From NCBI RefSeq assembly GCF_004217225.1, contig NZ_SHKM01000002.1, forward strand, positions 191,307 through 255,306: a stretch of 64,000 bases of DNA. The letters are read 5' to 3'. The notes under the pieces are model-generated. The model was not told the origin of the DNA. It ran no database searches and worked only from the letters and a program-made list of their open reading frames with translations. This document shows positions 18,644 to 28,323 of this stretch, piece after piece (positions within the stretch are counted from its first letter, which is position 1; each line of letters opens with the position of its first letter). The stretch comes from Azospira oryzae. GTDB taxonomy: Bacteria; Pseudomonadota; Gammaproteobacteria; Burkholderiales; Rhodocyclaceae. The translations under genes were made by a program, and so were the position numbers.

Positions 18644-19537
18644 TTAAACCCGGTCGATGTGCTTCTCGCCGAACAGGCCTTCGGGCCGGATCAGCAGGAA
18701 GGCGAGGGCCATCACATAGGGGAACCAGGAGTCGATGCCGCCGCCCACATAGCCCCCCAGATACACTTCCGCCAGCTTCTCGGTGGAACCGATGATGAGG
18801 CCGCCGACGATGGCGCCGGGGACCGAGGTGAAGCCGCCGAGAATCAATACCGGCAAGGCTTTCAGGGCGGTGAAGGTGAGCGCGAACTGGACCCCGTTGC
18901 GGGCGCCCCAGAGCAGGCCCGCCACCAGGGCGACGAAGCCGGCCACGGCCCAGACGATGCGCCAGATGTTCTGCAGCGGGATGCCGATGGAGAGGGCCGC
19001 CTGGTGGTCATCCGCCACGGCCCGCAGGGCGCGGCCCACCCGGGTGTATTGGAAGAACAGGGCCAGCAGGGTGACCAGGGCCGCGGCAACGCCGGCGGCG
19101 AAGAGGTCGAAGCTGGAAACCAGGATGCCCGCCTTGTCCATGATCCACTCGATGGGCTCGTCCTGGATGCCCAGGTCCAGGCCGCGCACGGTGGAGCCCC
19201 AGATGCCCTGGGCCAGGCCTTCGACGAAGAAGGTGAGGCCGATGGTGGCCATGAACAGGGTGATGTGGGGCTGGTTCACCAGGGGCCGCAGGACGATGCG
19301 CTCGGTGGCGATGCCCAGCAGCACCATGGCGCCGAAGGCCAGGATCAGGGCCAGCCAGAAGGGCGCCCCCATTTCCTGGAAGCCGACGAAAGTCAGGGCG
19401 GCGAAGAAGACCATGGCGCCCTGGGCGAAATTGAAGACGCCGGATGCCTTGTAGATCATGACGAAGCCCAGGGCCACGAAGGAGTACATCACCCCCGAGA
19501 GCAGGCCGCCGATCAGCACTTCGAAAAAGAATTGCAT
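18644..19537 (-). CDS. livH: ABC transporter permease LivH
   Basis: A 297-residue inner-membrane permease of the LivH type. It has N-terminal GLLSGVMYSFVALGFVMIYKASGVFNFAQGAM, the coupling motif YTRVGRALRAVADDHQAALSIGI, and a GGFTSVPGAIVGGLIIG segment near the C-terminus. It lies 15 bases after livG and 15 before livM, so the three are one translation-coupled group. Confidence 0.95.
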   Translation of the reverse strand: MQFFFEVLIGGLLSGVMYSFVALGFVMIYKASGVFNFAQGAMVFFAALTFVGFQEMGAPFWLALILAFGAMVLLGIATERIVLRPLVNQPHITLFMATIGLTFFVEGLAQGIWGSTVRGLDLGIQDEPIEWIMDKAGILVSSFDLFAAGVAAALVTLLALFFQYTRVGRALRAVADDHQAALSIGIPLQNIWRIVWAVAGFVALVAGLLWGARNGVQFALTFTALKALPVLILGGFTSVPGAIVGGLIIGSTEKLAEVYLGGYVGGGIDSWFPYVMALAFLLIRPEGLFGEKHIDRV

Positions 19538-19552
19538 GTTCCGTTCCTCCTT

Positions 19553-20353
19553 TTAGTGGGCCACGCCCAGGTAGGCGGAAATCACCTCCTGGTTGTTGCG
19601 CACATCGTCAGGCGTGCCGTCGCCGATCTTCTTGCCGTAATCCAGGACCACCACCCGGTCGGAGATGTCCATCACCACGCCCATGTCGTGCTCGATGAGG
19701 ACGATGGTGGTGCCGAACTGGTCGTTCACATCCAGGATGAAGCGGCACATGTCCTGTTTCTCTTCCACGTTCATGCCGGCCATGGGCTCGTCCAGCAGCA
19801 GCAGGGAAGGCTCGGCGGCCAGGGCCCGGCCCAGCTCTACCCGCTTCTGCAGGCCGTAGGGCAGGCGCCCCACCGGGGTCTTGCGGATGTGCTGGATTTC
19901 CAGGAAGTCGATCACCTCCTCCACCTTCTCCCGGTGGGCCAGCTCTTCCTTCTGGGCCCGGCCCAGGTACAGGGCCTGCTCCAGGAAGCCGCACTTCATC
20001 TTGGTGATGCGCCCGGTCATGATGTTGTCGAGCACGCTCATGCCCTTGAACAGGGCGATGTTCTGGAAGGTGCGGGCGATGCCCTGGGTGGCCGCCATGT
20101 GGGGCTCCATCTTCTTGCGCTCTTCGCCGTGGAAGACGATGCGGCCTTCCTGGGGGTGGTACACCCCGTTGATGACGTTAAGCATGGAGCTCTTGCCGGC
20201 GCCGTTGGGGCCGATGATGGCGCGGATCTCGTGTTCCTTCACGTTGAAGGAAATGTCGGTGAGGGCCTTCACCCCGCCGAAGCGCAGGGAGATGTTCTGC
20301 AGGTCGAGGATCACCTCGCCGACCCGGCGCCCATTCTGGTTTTGTTCGCTCAT
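19553..20353 (-). CDS. livG: ABC transporter ATPase LivG
   Basis: A 266-residue cytoplasmic ATPase. Walker A is GPNGAGKSS (about residues 43-51), the Q-loop region is GIARTFQNIALFKGMSVLDNI, the signature region is LPYGLQKRVELGRAL (LivG-type, replacing LSGGQ), Walker B is LLLLDEPMAGMN and the switch is LIEHDMGVVM. It lies 18 bases after the acyl-CoA synthetase gene and 15 before livH, placing ligase and importer in one operon. Confidence 0.95.
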   Translation of the reverse strand: MSEQNQNGRRVGEVILDLQNISLRFGGVKALTDISFNVKEHEIRAIIGPNGAGKSSMLNVINGVYHPQEGRIVFHGEERKKMEPHMAATQGIARTFQNIALFKGMSVLDNIMTGRITKMKCGFLEQALYLGRAQKEELAHREKVEEVIDFLEIQHIRKTPVGRLPYGLQKRVELGRALAAEPSLLLLDEPMAGMNVEEKQDMCRFILDVNDQFGTTIVLIEHDMGVVMDISDRVVVLDYGKKIGDGTPDDVRNNQEVISAYLGVAH

Positions 20354-20371
20354 GAAACGCTCCGTTCGGGA

Positions 20372-22351
20372 TTAGGCGGCCTGGCGCACCACGGGGAAGG
20401 TCTTGGCATCACGGATCACCAGATCCGCCGCCACCTTGCCGACGCGGCCGTCTTCGAATTTCACCTGGGTCTCGATGAACTGGGATGTCTTGCCTGCATA
20501 GAAGGCGTCGATCAGCACCGCGTACTTTTCCGAGACGAAGTTGCGCCGCACCTTGCGGGTCCGGGTCAGTTCGTCGTCGTCCGGGTCCAGTTCCTTGTGC
20601 AGGATGAGGAAGCGGTGGATCTGGGAGTCGGCCAGCATGCCGTCGTGCACCAGCTGGGCATTGACCTCCTCGACGCACTCCTGGATCAGGTTGTACACGT
20701 CGGGCTTGGCGGCCAGGTCGGTGTAGCCGGAGTAGGAGATGCCGCGGCGCTCGGCCCAGTTGCCGACGGCGCCCATGTCGATGTTGATGAAGGCGCACAC
20801 CTGCTCGCGGCCGTTGCCGAAGGCCACCGCCTCCTTCACGTACTGGAAGAACTTGAGCTTGTTCTCGATGTAGTTGGGGGCGAACATGGCGCCGTTGGCC
20901 ATCTTGCCCACATCCTTGGCCCGGTCGATGATCTTCAGGTGGCCGTCCTCGTCGAAGAAACCCGCATCGCCGGTCATGAAGTAGCCCTCGCCGTTGATGG
21001 CCTCGGCGGTGGCATCGGGACGCTGGTAGTACTCCTTGAGCAGCATGGGCCCCTTGACCAGGATCTCGCCGTTGTCGGCGATCTTCACCTCCACCCCGGG
21101 AGCCGGCTTGCCGACGGAATCCAGCTTGATCTGGCCGTCGGGCTGCAGGCAGACGTAGGCGCAGGTCTCGGTCTGGCCGTAGAGCTGCTTCAGGTTCACG
21201 CCGATGGAGCGGTAGAAACGGAACAGGTCCGGACCGATGGCAGCTCCGGCGGTGTAGGCGACGCGGATGCGGCTCATGCCCAGGACGTTCTTGAGGGGCC
21301 CGATCACCAGCAGGTTGGCCACGGTGTAGGCCAGCCGGTCGCTGCCGGAAACGGGCTTGCCGTCCAGGATCTCGGCGCCGCAGCGCTTGGCCACGTCCAT
21401 GGCCCAGGCGAACAGCTTGCGCTTGATGGCGCCGGCGTCCTCCATGCGGATCATCACCTGGGTCAGCAGGTTCTCGAACACCCGGGGCGGGGCGAAGTAG
21501 TAGGTGGGGCCGATCTCCCGCAGGTCGGTCATCACCGTGTCGCCGGACTCGGGACAGTTGATGGTGAAGCCGGCCACCAGGGCCTGGGCGAAGGAGAACA
21601 GGTGGTCGCCGACCCAGGCCATGGGCAGGTAGGAGAGGATGTCCTCGTCCTGCGTCAGCTGGTCGAACTGGCAACCGCCTTTGGCGGCGGCGATGAAGGC
21701 TTGGTGGGCCAGGCAGACGCCCTTGGGCTTGCCAGTGGTACCCGAGGTGTAGAGCATGACGCCGGTGTCGGTGGTGACGCCCTGCTCGATTTCCCGTTCG
21801 AGGAAATCGGGATGGTTCTGGTGGTGGATGCGGCCCATGGCCATGACGGCTTCGATGTCATGGATGAAGGGCTGGTTGTAGTGACGCATGCCCCGGGGGT
21901 CGTCGTAGATGATGTGGTCCAGCTGGGGCAGCTGCTCCCGCACTTCGAGCAGCTTGTCCACCTGTTCCTGGTCCTCGACGATGGCGAAGCGGATGCCCGC
22001 ATCCTGCAGCACGAACAGCATCTCGTTGGCCACCGCGTCCTGATACAGGGGCACCGGTACGCCGCCGAGGCTCTGCACCGCCGCCATGGTCATGTACAGG
22101 CGCGGACGGTTGTCGCCGATGATGGCCAGGTTGTCGCCGCGCTTGAAGCCCAGCTCGGCCAGACCGCAGGCCAGGGCCCGGACGTTCTCGGCCACCTCGG
22201 CCCAGGTCCAGGTCTGCCAGATGCCGAGATGTTTCTCGCGCATGGCGGGGTGCTGGCCCCGCACCTGGGCATGGTGAAAGAGCAGGCGCGGGAAGGTCTC
22301 ACCCGTCAGATTACGGGTGTGCGCCGCCTGGGAAGAAGCCACTTCCGGCAT
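20372..22351 (-). CDS. Long-chain-type acyl-CoA synthetase (AMP-forming)
   Basis: A 659-residue adenylate-forming enzyme that would activate a carboxylic acid to its CoA thioester. The nucleotide loop YTSGTTGKPKG (about residues 208-218) is intact, with the A5-like YGQTETCAY and the hinge MTGDAGFFDEDGHLKIIDRAKD. It belongs to the group of large FadD15-like synthetases with a lid extension. The ATG at 22351 is chosen for its GGAGGAG box five bases upstream; a longer frame to 22513 has no support. It is the first gene of the ABC-importer operon, so import and activation of the substrate are probably coupled. It is divergent from a Crp-type regulator. Confidence 0.93.
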   Translation of the reverse strand: MPEVASSQAAHTRNLTGETFPRLLFHHAQVRGQHPAMREKHLGIWQTWTWAEVAENVRALACGLAELGFKRGDNLAIIGDNRPRLYMTMAAVQSLGGVPVPLYQDAVANEMLFVLQDAGIRFAIVEDQEQVDKLLEVREQLPQLDHIIYDDPRGMRHYNQPFIHDIEAVMAMGRIHHQNHPDFLEREIEQGVTTDTGVMLYTSGTTGKPKGVCLAHQAFIAAAKGGCQFDQLTQDEDILSYLPMAWVGDHLFSFAQALVAGFTINCPESGDTVMTDLREIGPTYYFAPPRVFENLLTQVMIRMEDAGAIKRKLFAWAMDVAKRCGAEILDGKPVSGSDRLAYTVANLLVIGPLKNVLGMSRIRVAYTAGAAIGPDLFRFYRSIGVNLKQLYGQTETCAYVCLQPDGQIKLDSVGKPAPGVEVKIADNGEILVKGPMLLKEYYQRPDATAEAINGEGYFMTGDAGFFDEDGHLKIIDRAKDVGKMANGAMFAPNYIENKLKFFQYVKEAVAFGNGREQVCAFINIDMGAVGNWAERRGISYSGYTDLAAKPDVYNLIQECVEEVNAQLVHDGMLADSQIHRFLILHKELDPDDDELTRTRKVRRNFVSEKYAVLIDAFYAGKTSQFIETQVKFEDGRVGKVAADLVIRDAKTFPVVRQAA

Positions 22352-22570
22352 AACATCTCCTCCATTGTTATCCCCGCATAACCGATGCCGGCTTGCGGTT
22401 TTGTCCGGCCCTTCCCTGATGGGAAATTCCGGGTTCTGCTTCGGTGTTGGAACGGGGCTCCGGTCTTCCCGGTAACCCTGCTCCGGCTTGTCTCCTCCAC
22501 CCTGGTCGAACACCTCATCGAGGAGGGTCGCCGGCTGGCATTTGGTCTCAATTTAGCGACGCGTCATGGC

Positions 22571-22595
22571 TATAATTGTCGTCGACCTGACAATT
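22571..22595 (+). promoter_or_regulatory. Crp-type operator overlapping a -10 element
   Basis: AATTGTC (22574-22580), eight bases, GACAATT (22589-22595): a perfect 22-base inverted repeat just 10 bases before the start of the Crp-type regulator gene. A consensus TATAAT (22571-22576) overlaps its left arm. A dimeric Crp/Fnr protein bound here would block the promoter, so autorepression is likely. A smaller repeat, GTTAT-N6-ATAAC, lies at 22367-22382 in the leader of the divergent synthetase gene. Confidence 0.6.
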
Positions 22596-22605
22596 GGCTA
22601 AATAA

Positions 22606-23280
22606 ATGCTGACGCTCTCCGAGTTGTTGCACAGCACCACCTGGGGCAGGGAACTGACTGGCGAGGAATTCGCCCGAATCGAGGCCGGCACTTTTGTGCG
22701 CCGCATTCCGGCGGGAGGATTCGTCTGTTACAAGGGTGAGCCCGTGGATTACTGGCTCGGGGTCATCGACGGCCTGGTGAAAATCGCCAGCCACGGGGTC
22801 ACCGGCAAGACCGCCACCTTCACCGGGGTGCCCGCCGGCGGCTGGTTCGGCGAAGGCTCCATGCTCAAGAACGAGCCCCGCCGCTACGACGTGGTGGCCC
22901 TGCGCGACTCCCAGGTGGCCTGCATGAGCCGCACCACCTTCCAGTGGCTGCTGGACCACAGCATTCCCTTCAACCGCTTCCTACTCAACCAGCTCAACGA
23001 GCGTCTCGGCCAATTCATCGGCCGGGTGGAAATGGACCGGCTGCTGGAAACCGACGCCCGCATCGCCCGCTGCGTCGCCTCCCTTTTCAATCCCGTGCTC
23101 TACCCGGGCATCGGGCCCCAGTTGCAGATTTCCCAGGAGGAAATCGGCTACCTGGCCGGGGTCTCCCGGCAGCGGGCCAACCAGGCCCTCAAGCTGCTGG
23201 AGGAGCACGGCCTGCTGCGGGTCGAGTATGGCGGCGTCACCGTCATCGACCTGGAAGGACTGCGCCGCTTCGGCGCCTGA
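22606..23280 (+). CDS. Crp/Fnr family transcriptional regulator
   Basis: A 224-residue protein with an N-terminal cyclic-nucleotide-binding-like beta-roll (about 15-130), a long dimerisation helix and a C-terminal winged helix (ISQEEIGYLAGVSRQRANQALKLLEEHGLLRVEYGGVTVID). It lacks the clustered N-terminal cysteines of FNR, so it is not an oxygen sensor of that kind; the effector is unknown. It is divergent from the acyl-CoA synthetase/ABC operon and is its most likely regulator. It has no strong ribosome binding site: the start follows the inverted repeat by 10 bases. Confidence 0.92.
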   Translation: MLTLSELLHSTTWGRELTGEEFARIEAGTFVRRIPAGGFVCYKGEPVDYWLGVIDGLVKIASHGVTGKTATFTGVPAGGWFGEGSMLKNEPRRYDVVALRDSQVACMSRTTFQWLLDHSIPFNRFLLNQLNERLGQFIGRVEMDRLLETDARIARCVASLFNPVLYPGIGPQLQISQEEIGYLAGVSRQRANQALKLLEEHGLLRVEYGGVTVIDLEGLRRFGA

Positions 23281-23318
23281 TTCGCTTCACCCCACACTGA
23301 GAGAGACAAGGAAAATCC

Positions 23319-24011
23319 ATGACCACCGATCGCCAACGCCTCGTCGATGAAACCATCGATTCCCGTCGTTCCGTGCGGGCCTTCCTGCCCACGCCGGTGC
23401 CCCGGGAGACCCTGGAGGAGATCCTGCGCATCGCCTCCCGCGCCCCTTCCGGCACCAATGTGCAGCCGTGGAAGGTGTACGTGCTGACCGGCAACGCCAA
23501 GGACCAGCTGTCCCAGAAAATCCTCGCCGCCTACAACGATCCGGAAGAGGCCCAGACCCATACCGAGGAATATCCCTACTACCCGGCCAAGTGGGTCTCC
23601 CCCTACATCGACCGCCGGCGCAAGGTGGGCCTGGATCTCTACGGCCTGCTCGACATCAAGAAGGGCGACGCCGCCCGCATGCACGCCCAGCACGGCCGCA
23701 ACTACACCTTCTTCGATGCGCCGGTGGGCCTCATCTTCACCATCGACCGCATCATGCAGCAGGGCAGCTGGTTCGATTACGGCATGTTCGTGCAGACCAT
23801 CATGCTGGCCGCCCGGGCCCGGGGCCTGGACACCTGCCCCCAGGCCGCCTTCACCCAGTTCCACCGCATCATCGGCGAACAGCTGAACCTGCCGGAAAAC
23901 GAGATGGTGGTGTGCGGCATGGCCCTGGGCTATGCGGACGAAAGCAAGCCGGAGAACAAGCTGCGCACCGAGCGCGCGCCCCTGGAAGAGTGGGTGCGTT
24001 TCTGCGACTAA
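23319..24011 (+). CDS. Nitroreductase family flavoprotein
   Basis: A 230-residue FMN-dependent NAD(P)H oxidoreductase. The N-terminus RRSVRAFLPTPVPRETLEEIL and SRAPSGTNVQPWKVYVL are the family FMN-binding signatures, and GLDTCPQAAF and VVCGMALGYAD lie in the second half. An AAGGA box precedes the ATG by about 7 bases. It lies 38 bases after the Crp-type regulator and probably shares its transcript. Substrates (nitroaromatics, quinones, enones) cannot be told from sequence. A good terminator follows. Confidence 0.92.
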   Translation: MTTDRQRLVDETIDSRRSVRAFLPTPVPRETLEEILRIASRAPSGTNVQPWKVYVLTGNAKDQLSQKILAAYNDPEEAQTHTEEYPYYPAKWVSPYIDRRRKVGLDLYGLLDIKKGDAARMHAQHGRNYTFFDAPVGLIFTIDRIMQQGSWFDYGMFVQTIMLAARARGLDTCPQAAFTQFHRIIGEQLNLPENEMVVCGMALGYADESKPENKLRTERAPLEEWVRFCD

Positions 24012-24057
24012 GGCAGAGCGCAGCGGCGGACTGACATCCCCGCCACAAGAAGGAAAG

Positions 24058-24099
24058 GACGCCGACCTGCAGGGCCCATGGCCCGGGGCCGGCGTTTTT
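24058..24099 (+). terminator. Intrinsic terminator after the nitroreductase gene
   Basis: An imperfect GC-rich stem running from GACGCCG (24058) to CCGGCGT, with an inner GGGCC/GGCCC pairing, is followed by TTTTT (24095-24099). Confidence 0.75.
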
Positions 24100-24199
24100 G
24101 TTGCCACCTGGCGACGGCACCGCCAGAACCCGGTATCCGCCTGGCTCCCAGGCCAGACAGACGCAAAAGCGCCGCCCCTTCTGCCTCCCGGCAGGGGCG

Positions 24200-24226
24200 A
24201 AAAAAAACCGGGCACCAGGCCCGGTT
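24200..24226 (-). terminator. Intrinsic terminator of icmF
   Basis: Arms AACCGGGC (24206-24213) and GCCCGGTT (24219-24226) pair perfectly. On the minus strand the hairpin runs into eight T (the A-run 24200-24207). It lies about 145 bases after the icmF stop. Confidence 0.82.
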
Positions 24227-24369
24227 CGCAAACACAGCAGAGGTTCTTCTTGGAGCCGACATGCCCTGAGGGCCATGCCGGCGCTGTCTCCTTTTTCTCC
24301 TTTGGTTTATTCCTTGGACGAGGCCGGCACAGGCGGCCCGCCCGGGCTGCGGCTGCCCCGGCCGGGGCC

Positions 24370-27300
24370 TTACATGCTGCGCCGGTACTGGCCGCCCACC
24401 TCGTAGAGGGCGCCGGTGATCTGGCCCAGGGAGCAGACCCGCACCGCATCCACCAGCACGGCGAAGACGTTGCCGTTCTCGATCACCGTCTGCTTCAGCT
24501 TGGCCAGCATGGCCGGCGCCTTGTCGGCATTGCGCTGGTGGAAGTCCTTCAGGCGGGCGATCTGGGACTGCTTCTCCTCTTCGGTGGAGCGGGCCAGCTC
24601 GATCTCCACCTGGGCGCTGCCCTTGGGATTCAAGAAGGTGTTCACGCCGATGATGGGGTAGGAGCCGTCGTGCTTCTTGTGCTCGTAGTAGAGCGACTCT
24701 TCCTGGATCTTGCCGCGCTGGTAGCCGGTTTCCATGGCACCGAGGACGCCGCCGCGGGAGGCGATGGCCTCGAACTCCTTGAGCACGGCCTCTTCCACCA
24801 GGTCGGTCAGCTCGTCGATGATGAAGGCGCCCTGGTTGGGGTTCTCGTTCTTGGCCACGCCCCACTCCCGGTTGATGATGAGCTGGATGGCCATGGCGCG
24901 GCGCACGGACTCTTCGGTCGGGGTGGTGATGGCCTCGTCGTAGGCGTTGGTGTGCAGGGAGTTGCAGTTGTCGTAGATGGCGATGAGAGCCTGCAGCGTG
25001 GTGCGGATGTCGTTGAAGTCCATCTCCTGGGCGTGCAGGGAACGGCCGGACGTCTGGATGTGGTACTTCAGCTTCTGGCTGCGCTCGTTGGCGCCGTACT
25101 TGTTCTTCATGGCCACGGCCCAGATGCGGCGCGCCACCCGGCCGATGACGGAGTATTCCGGGTCCATGCCGTTGGAGAAGAAGAAGGACAGATTGGGCGC
25201 GAAGTCGTCGATGTGCATGCCCCGGGCCAGGTAGGACTCCACGTAGGTGAAGCCGTTGGCCAGGGTGAAGGCCAGCTGGGAGATGGGGTTCGCGCCCGCT
25301 TCGGCGATGTGGTAGCCGGAGATGGAGACCGAGTAGAAGTTCTGCACCTGGTTGTGCACGAAGAACTCCTGGATGTCGCCCATCATCTTCAGGGCGAACT
25401 CGGTGGAAAAGATGCAGGTGTTCTGGCCCTGGTCTTCCTTGAGGATGTCGGCCTGCACCGTGCCGCGCACGGAGGACAGCACCCACTCGCGGATCTTCTC
25501 GGCTTCGTCTTCCGTGGGTTCGCGTCCGTTGTCGGCGCGGAACTTGTCCAGCTGCTGGTCGATGGCGGTGTTGAAGAAGCAAGCCAGGATGATGGGCGCC
25601 GGACCGTTGATGGTCATGGAGACGGAGGTGGTGGGGCAGACCAGGTCGAAGCCCGAGTACAGCACCTTCATGTCGTCCAGGGTGGCAATGGAAACGCCGG
25701 AGTTGCCGATCTTGCCGTAGATGTCGGGACGCACGTCCGGGTCGCAGCCGTACAGGGTGACGGAGTCGAAGGCGGTGGACAGGCGGTGGGCCGGCATGCC
25801 TTCGGACACCTTCTTGAAGCGGCGGTTGGTGCGGAAGGCATCGCCCTCGCCGGCGAACATGCGGGTGGGGTCCTCACCCTCGCGCTTGAAGGCAAAGACG
25901 CCGGCGGTGTAGGGGAAGGAGCCGGGGACGTTTTCCTTCATCAGGAAACGCAGGGTCTCGCCATCGTCGGTGAAGCGGGGCAGCACCACCTTCTTGATCT
26001 TGGTGCCGGAGAGGGACTCGGAGACCAGCTTGGTGCGGATTTCCTTGTCGCGGATTTTCACCACGTACTCGTCGCCGGAGTAGGCCCTGACCGTGTCGGG
26101 CCACATGTCGAGCAGTTTCTTGGCCTTGGCGTCCAGCTCGCTTTCCTTGCAGGCGATGAGCTCGTCGAACTTGGGCAGGGCGGCCTTGGCAGCCTCGTCG
26201 TAGCTGTTGAAGAGGTCCTTGGAAATGCGCAGGGACTGGCGCTCCCGGGCGATCTTCACCTGCTCTTCGGTATGCTTGTGGTAGGCGCGCAGGGTGTCGG
26301 CGATCTCGGCCAGGTAACGGGTGCGCTCCACCGGCACGATGGCGCGGCCGCGGGAGGATTCCTTGACCGTCACCACGGGCAGCTTGCCGGCCTTGGCCTT
26401 GAGGCCGAACTCCACCAGCTTGGGCAGGATGGCCTGGTACAGGGCGGTAACGCCGTCGTCGTTGAAGCGGGCGGCCATGGTGCCGAACACGGGCATTTCG
26501 TCGGGGGACTGGGTGAACAGCTCCCGATTGCGCTGGTACTGCTTGCGCACGTCGCGCAGGGCATCTTCGGCGCCCTTGCGGTCGAACTTGTTGATGGCAA
26601 CGAAGTCGGCGAAGTCCAGCATGTCGATCTTCTCGAGCTGGGAAGCGGCGCCGAACTCGGGGGTCATGACGTAGAGGGAAGCATCCACCAGAGGCACGAT
26701 GGCGGCATCGCCCTGGCCGATGCCGGAGGTCTCGACGATGATCAGGTCGAAGCCGGAAAGCTTGCAGGCGGCGATGACCTCGGGCAGGGCGGCGGAAATC
26801 TCGGAACCGGTCTCCCGGGTGGCCAGGGAGCGCATGAAGATGTTGGGATGCTCGATGGCATTCATGCGGATGCGGTCGCCCAGCAGGGCACCGCCGGTGC
26901 GCTTGCGCGAGGGGTCGATGGAGATGATGGCCAGCTTGAGCCCGTCTTCCTGGTCCAGGCGGAAGCGGCGCACCAGCTCGTCGGTGAGGGAGGACTTGCC
27001 GGCACCGCCGGTACCGGTGATGCCCAGGGTCGGGGTGGTGGCCACCAGAGCGGCGGCTTCGACGATCTGCTTGCGCAGGCCTTCGGGGTAGGCGCCGTTT
27101 TCCAGGGCGGAGACGATGCGGGCCAGGGCGCGGCGGTTGCCGGACTGCAGGGCCGCCATGACTTCCTCGGGCTTCTGGGGCGCCAGGGTGGTGAGGTTGT
27201 AGTCGGACTGCTCCACCACGTCGTTGATCATGCCCTGCAGGCCCAGGTGCTGGCCGTCTTCCGGCGAATAGATGCGGGTCACGCCGTATTCGTGCAGTTC

Positions 27301-27651
27301 CTTGATCTCGGAGGGCACGATGACGCCGCCGCCGCCGCCGAAGACCTTGATGTTCTCACCGCCGTTTTCCTTCAGCAGGTCGATCATGTACTTGAAGAAT
27401 TCGACGTGGCCACCCTGGTAGGAGGTAATGGCGATGCCCTGCACGTCTTCCTGCAGGGCCGCATTGACGATGTCGCCGACGGACCGGTTGTGGCCCAGGT
27501 GGATCACCTCGGAGCCGGTGGACTGCAGGATGCGCCGCATGATGTTGATGGAGGCGTCATGGCCGTCGAAGAGGGAGGCGGCGGTGATGAAGCGCACCTT
27601 GTTCTTCGGCTTGTAGGGGACGATTTTCTTGGCGATGGAGAGGTCGGTCAT
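24370..27651 (-). CDS. icmF: Fused isobutyryl-CoA mutase IcmF (B12-dependent)
   Basis: IcmF interconverts isobutyryl-CoA and n-butyryl-CoA with adenosylcobalamin and carries its own G-protein chaperone. The 1093-residue order is diagnostic: a cobalamin-binding domain ([14 protein letters not shown], then FGGGGGVI; about 20-150), a MeaB-like GTPase (Walker [10 protein letters not shown] about 214-222, [13 protein letters not shown]) and a mutase TIM barrel (about 510-1090). Two substrate-pocket residues are of the isobutyryl type: Phe599 in TRMFAGEG and Gln743 in DQGQNTCIF, corresponding to Phe598/Gln742 of the Cupriavidus enzyme, where methylmalonyl-CoA mutase has Tyr and Arg. The ATG at 27651 has a GGAG box 8 bases upstream. 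A hotdog thioesterase gene lies 64 bases upstream on the same strand. Confidence 0.97.
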   Translation of the reverse strand: MTDLSIAKKIVPYKPKNKVRFITAASLFDGHDASINIMRRILQSTGSEVIHLGHNRSVGDIVNAALQEDVQGIAITSYQGGHVEFFKYMIDLLKENGGENIKVFGGGGGVIVPSEIKELHEYGVTRIYSPEDGQHLGLQGMINDVVEQSDYNLTTLAPQKPEEVMAALQSGNRRALARIVSALENGAYPEGLRKQIVEAAALVATTPTLGITGTGGAGKSSLTDELVRRFRLDQEDGLKLAIISIDPSRKRTGGALLGDRIRMNAIEHPNIFMRSLATRETGSEISAALPEVIAACKLSGFDLIIVETSGIGQGDAAIVPLVDASLYVMTPEFGAASQLEKIDMLDFADFVAINKFDRKGAEDALRDVRKQYQRNRELFTQSPDEMPVFGTMAARFNDDGVTALYQAILPKLVEFGLKAKAGKLPVVTVKESSRGRAIVPVERTRYLAEIADTLRAYHKHTEEQVKIARERQSLRISKDLFNSYDEAAKAALPKFDELIACKESELDAKAKKLLDMWPDTVRAYSGDEYVVKIRDKEIRTKLVSESLSGTKIKKVVLPRFTDDGETLRFLMKENVPGSFPYTAGVFAFKREGEDPTRMFAGEGDAFRTNRRFKKVSEGMPAHRLSTAFDSVTLYGCDPDVRPDIYGKIGNSGVSIATLDDMKVLYSGFDLVCPTTSVSMTINGPAPIILACFFNTAIDQQLDKFRADNGREPTEDEAEKIREWVLSSVRGTVQADILKEDQGQNTCIFSTEFALKMMGDIQEFFVHNQVQNFYSVSISGYHIAEAGANPISQLAFTLANGFTYVESYLARGMHIDDFAPNLSFFFSNGMDPEYSVIGRVARRIWAVAMKNKYGANERSQKLKYHIQTSGRSLHAQEMDFNDIRTTLQALIAIYDNCNSLHTNAYDEAITTPTEESVRRAMAIQLIINREWGVAKNENPNQGAFIIDELTDLVEEAVLKEFEAIASRGGVLGAMETGYQRGKIQEESLYYEHKKHDGSYPIIGVNTFLNPKGSAQVEIELARSTEEEKQSQIARLKDFHQRNADKAPAMLAKLKQTVIENGNVFAVLVDAVRVCSLGQITGALYEVGGQYRRSM

Positions 27652-27715
27652 GATGTCGCTCCAATAGGCGGATGGGATGGAGCCGGCGCGGCTGCCGGCG
27701 CAGGGTTCGGAAGTA

Positions 27716-28177
27716 TCAGGCGCCGAAATCGTCGGGCATCTGCAGGGCCACCACTTCGCCGCTGGCCGTGGCCACGCCTTCAGCATAGACGGTGGATTCG
27801 ATCACCACCTTGCGGCCCTTGATTTCCTTGACGCGGCCGCGGATCTCCAGGGTCACGCCCAGGGGGGTGGGTTTCAAGTACTTGACCAGCAGGGAGCCGG
27901 TGACGAAGCGGAACGGGGGCAGGCTGTCCATTTCCCGGCCTTCGGCCCGGTACATGGCGGCCGCGGCGGTGCCGGTGCTGTGGCAGTCGATCAGGGAAGC
28001 CAGCAGGCCGCCATAGACGAAGCCGGGCACGGCGGTGTGGTAAGGCTCGGGGGTGTAGCGGGTGACGCTCTCCTCCCCTTCCCAGAAAGTCTTGATGCGG
28101 TGGCCGTGGTCGTTGCGGCTGCCGCAGCCGTAGCAGTGGGCCACGCTCTCCGGGTAGTAATCCTGAAAGGCTTTCAT
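27716..28177 (-). CDS. PaaI/hotdog-fold thioesterase family protein
   Basis: A 153-residue hotdog-fold protein. The segment [21 protein letters not shown] (about 52-72) is the long central helix of the fold, with the catalytic acid Asp in LIDCH. The C-terminal half ([39 protein letters not shown]) forms the sheet. The N-terminus has a CYGCG pair, as in the 4HBT subgroup described as PaaI-like. It probably hydrolyses an acyl-CoA. Lying just upstream of icmF, it may relieve build-up of mutase substrates or products; that is inference. Confidence 0.85.
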   Translation of the reverse strand: MKAFQDYYPESVAHCYGCGSRNDHGHRIKTFWEGEESVTRYTPEPYHTAVPGFVYGGLLASLIDCHSTGTAAAAMYRAEGREMDSLPPFRFVTGSLLVKYLKPTPLGVTLEIRGRVKEIKGRKVVIESTVYAEGVATASGEVVALQMPDDFGA

Positions 28178-28323
28178 GGGCAGACCGGCTTTCTCGACGT
28201 TTTTCTAAGAATGGCAACATCTTAAAAAGTCCGCCGGCCCAGGGCCATTGCCCGCCATGCCGCAAATCGTGCAAAATCCGCCAATATGGAATTTCAACCA
28301 ATTCACGGTGTTGCAGGGCAGCA

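Larger units (their letters stand above)
24012..24369. other. 358-base convergent intergenic region
   Basis: It lies between the nitroreductase and icmF 3' ends. It holds one terminator for each strand, a Pro/Ala-biased stretch with no credible reading frame, and GC-rich spacer up to the icmF stop. I see no RNA gene or mobile-element remnant. Confidence 0.6.

Noticed and set aside
17552-22381. A 4.8 kb open frame on the plus strand, opposite livG, livH, livM and the acyl-CoA synthetase
   Set aside because: Same reason: a compositional shadow of the minus-strand operon.
24370-27651. Reading the fused mutase as methylmalonyl-CoA mutase or as the type VI secretion protein also called IcmF
   Set aside because: The pocket has Phe and Gln in place of the Tyr and Arg of methylmalonyl-CoA mutase, and the B12/G-protein/mutase order has nothing in common with the secretion protein.
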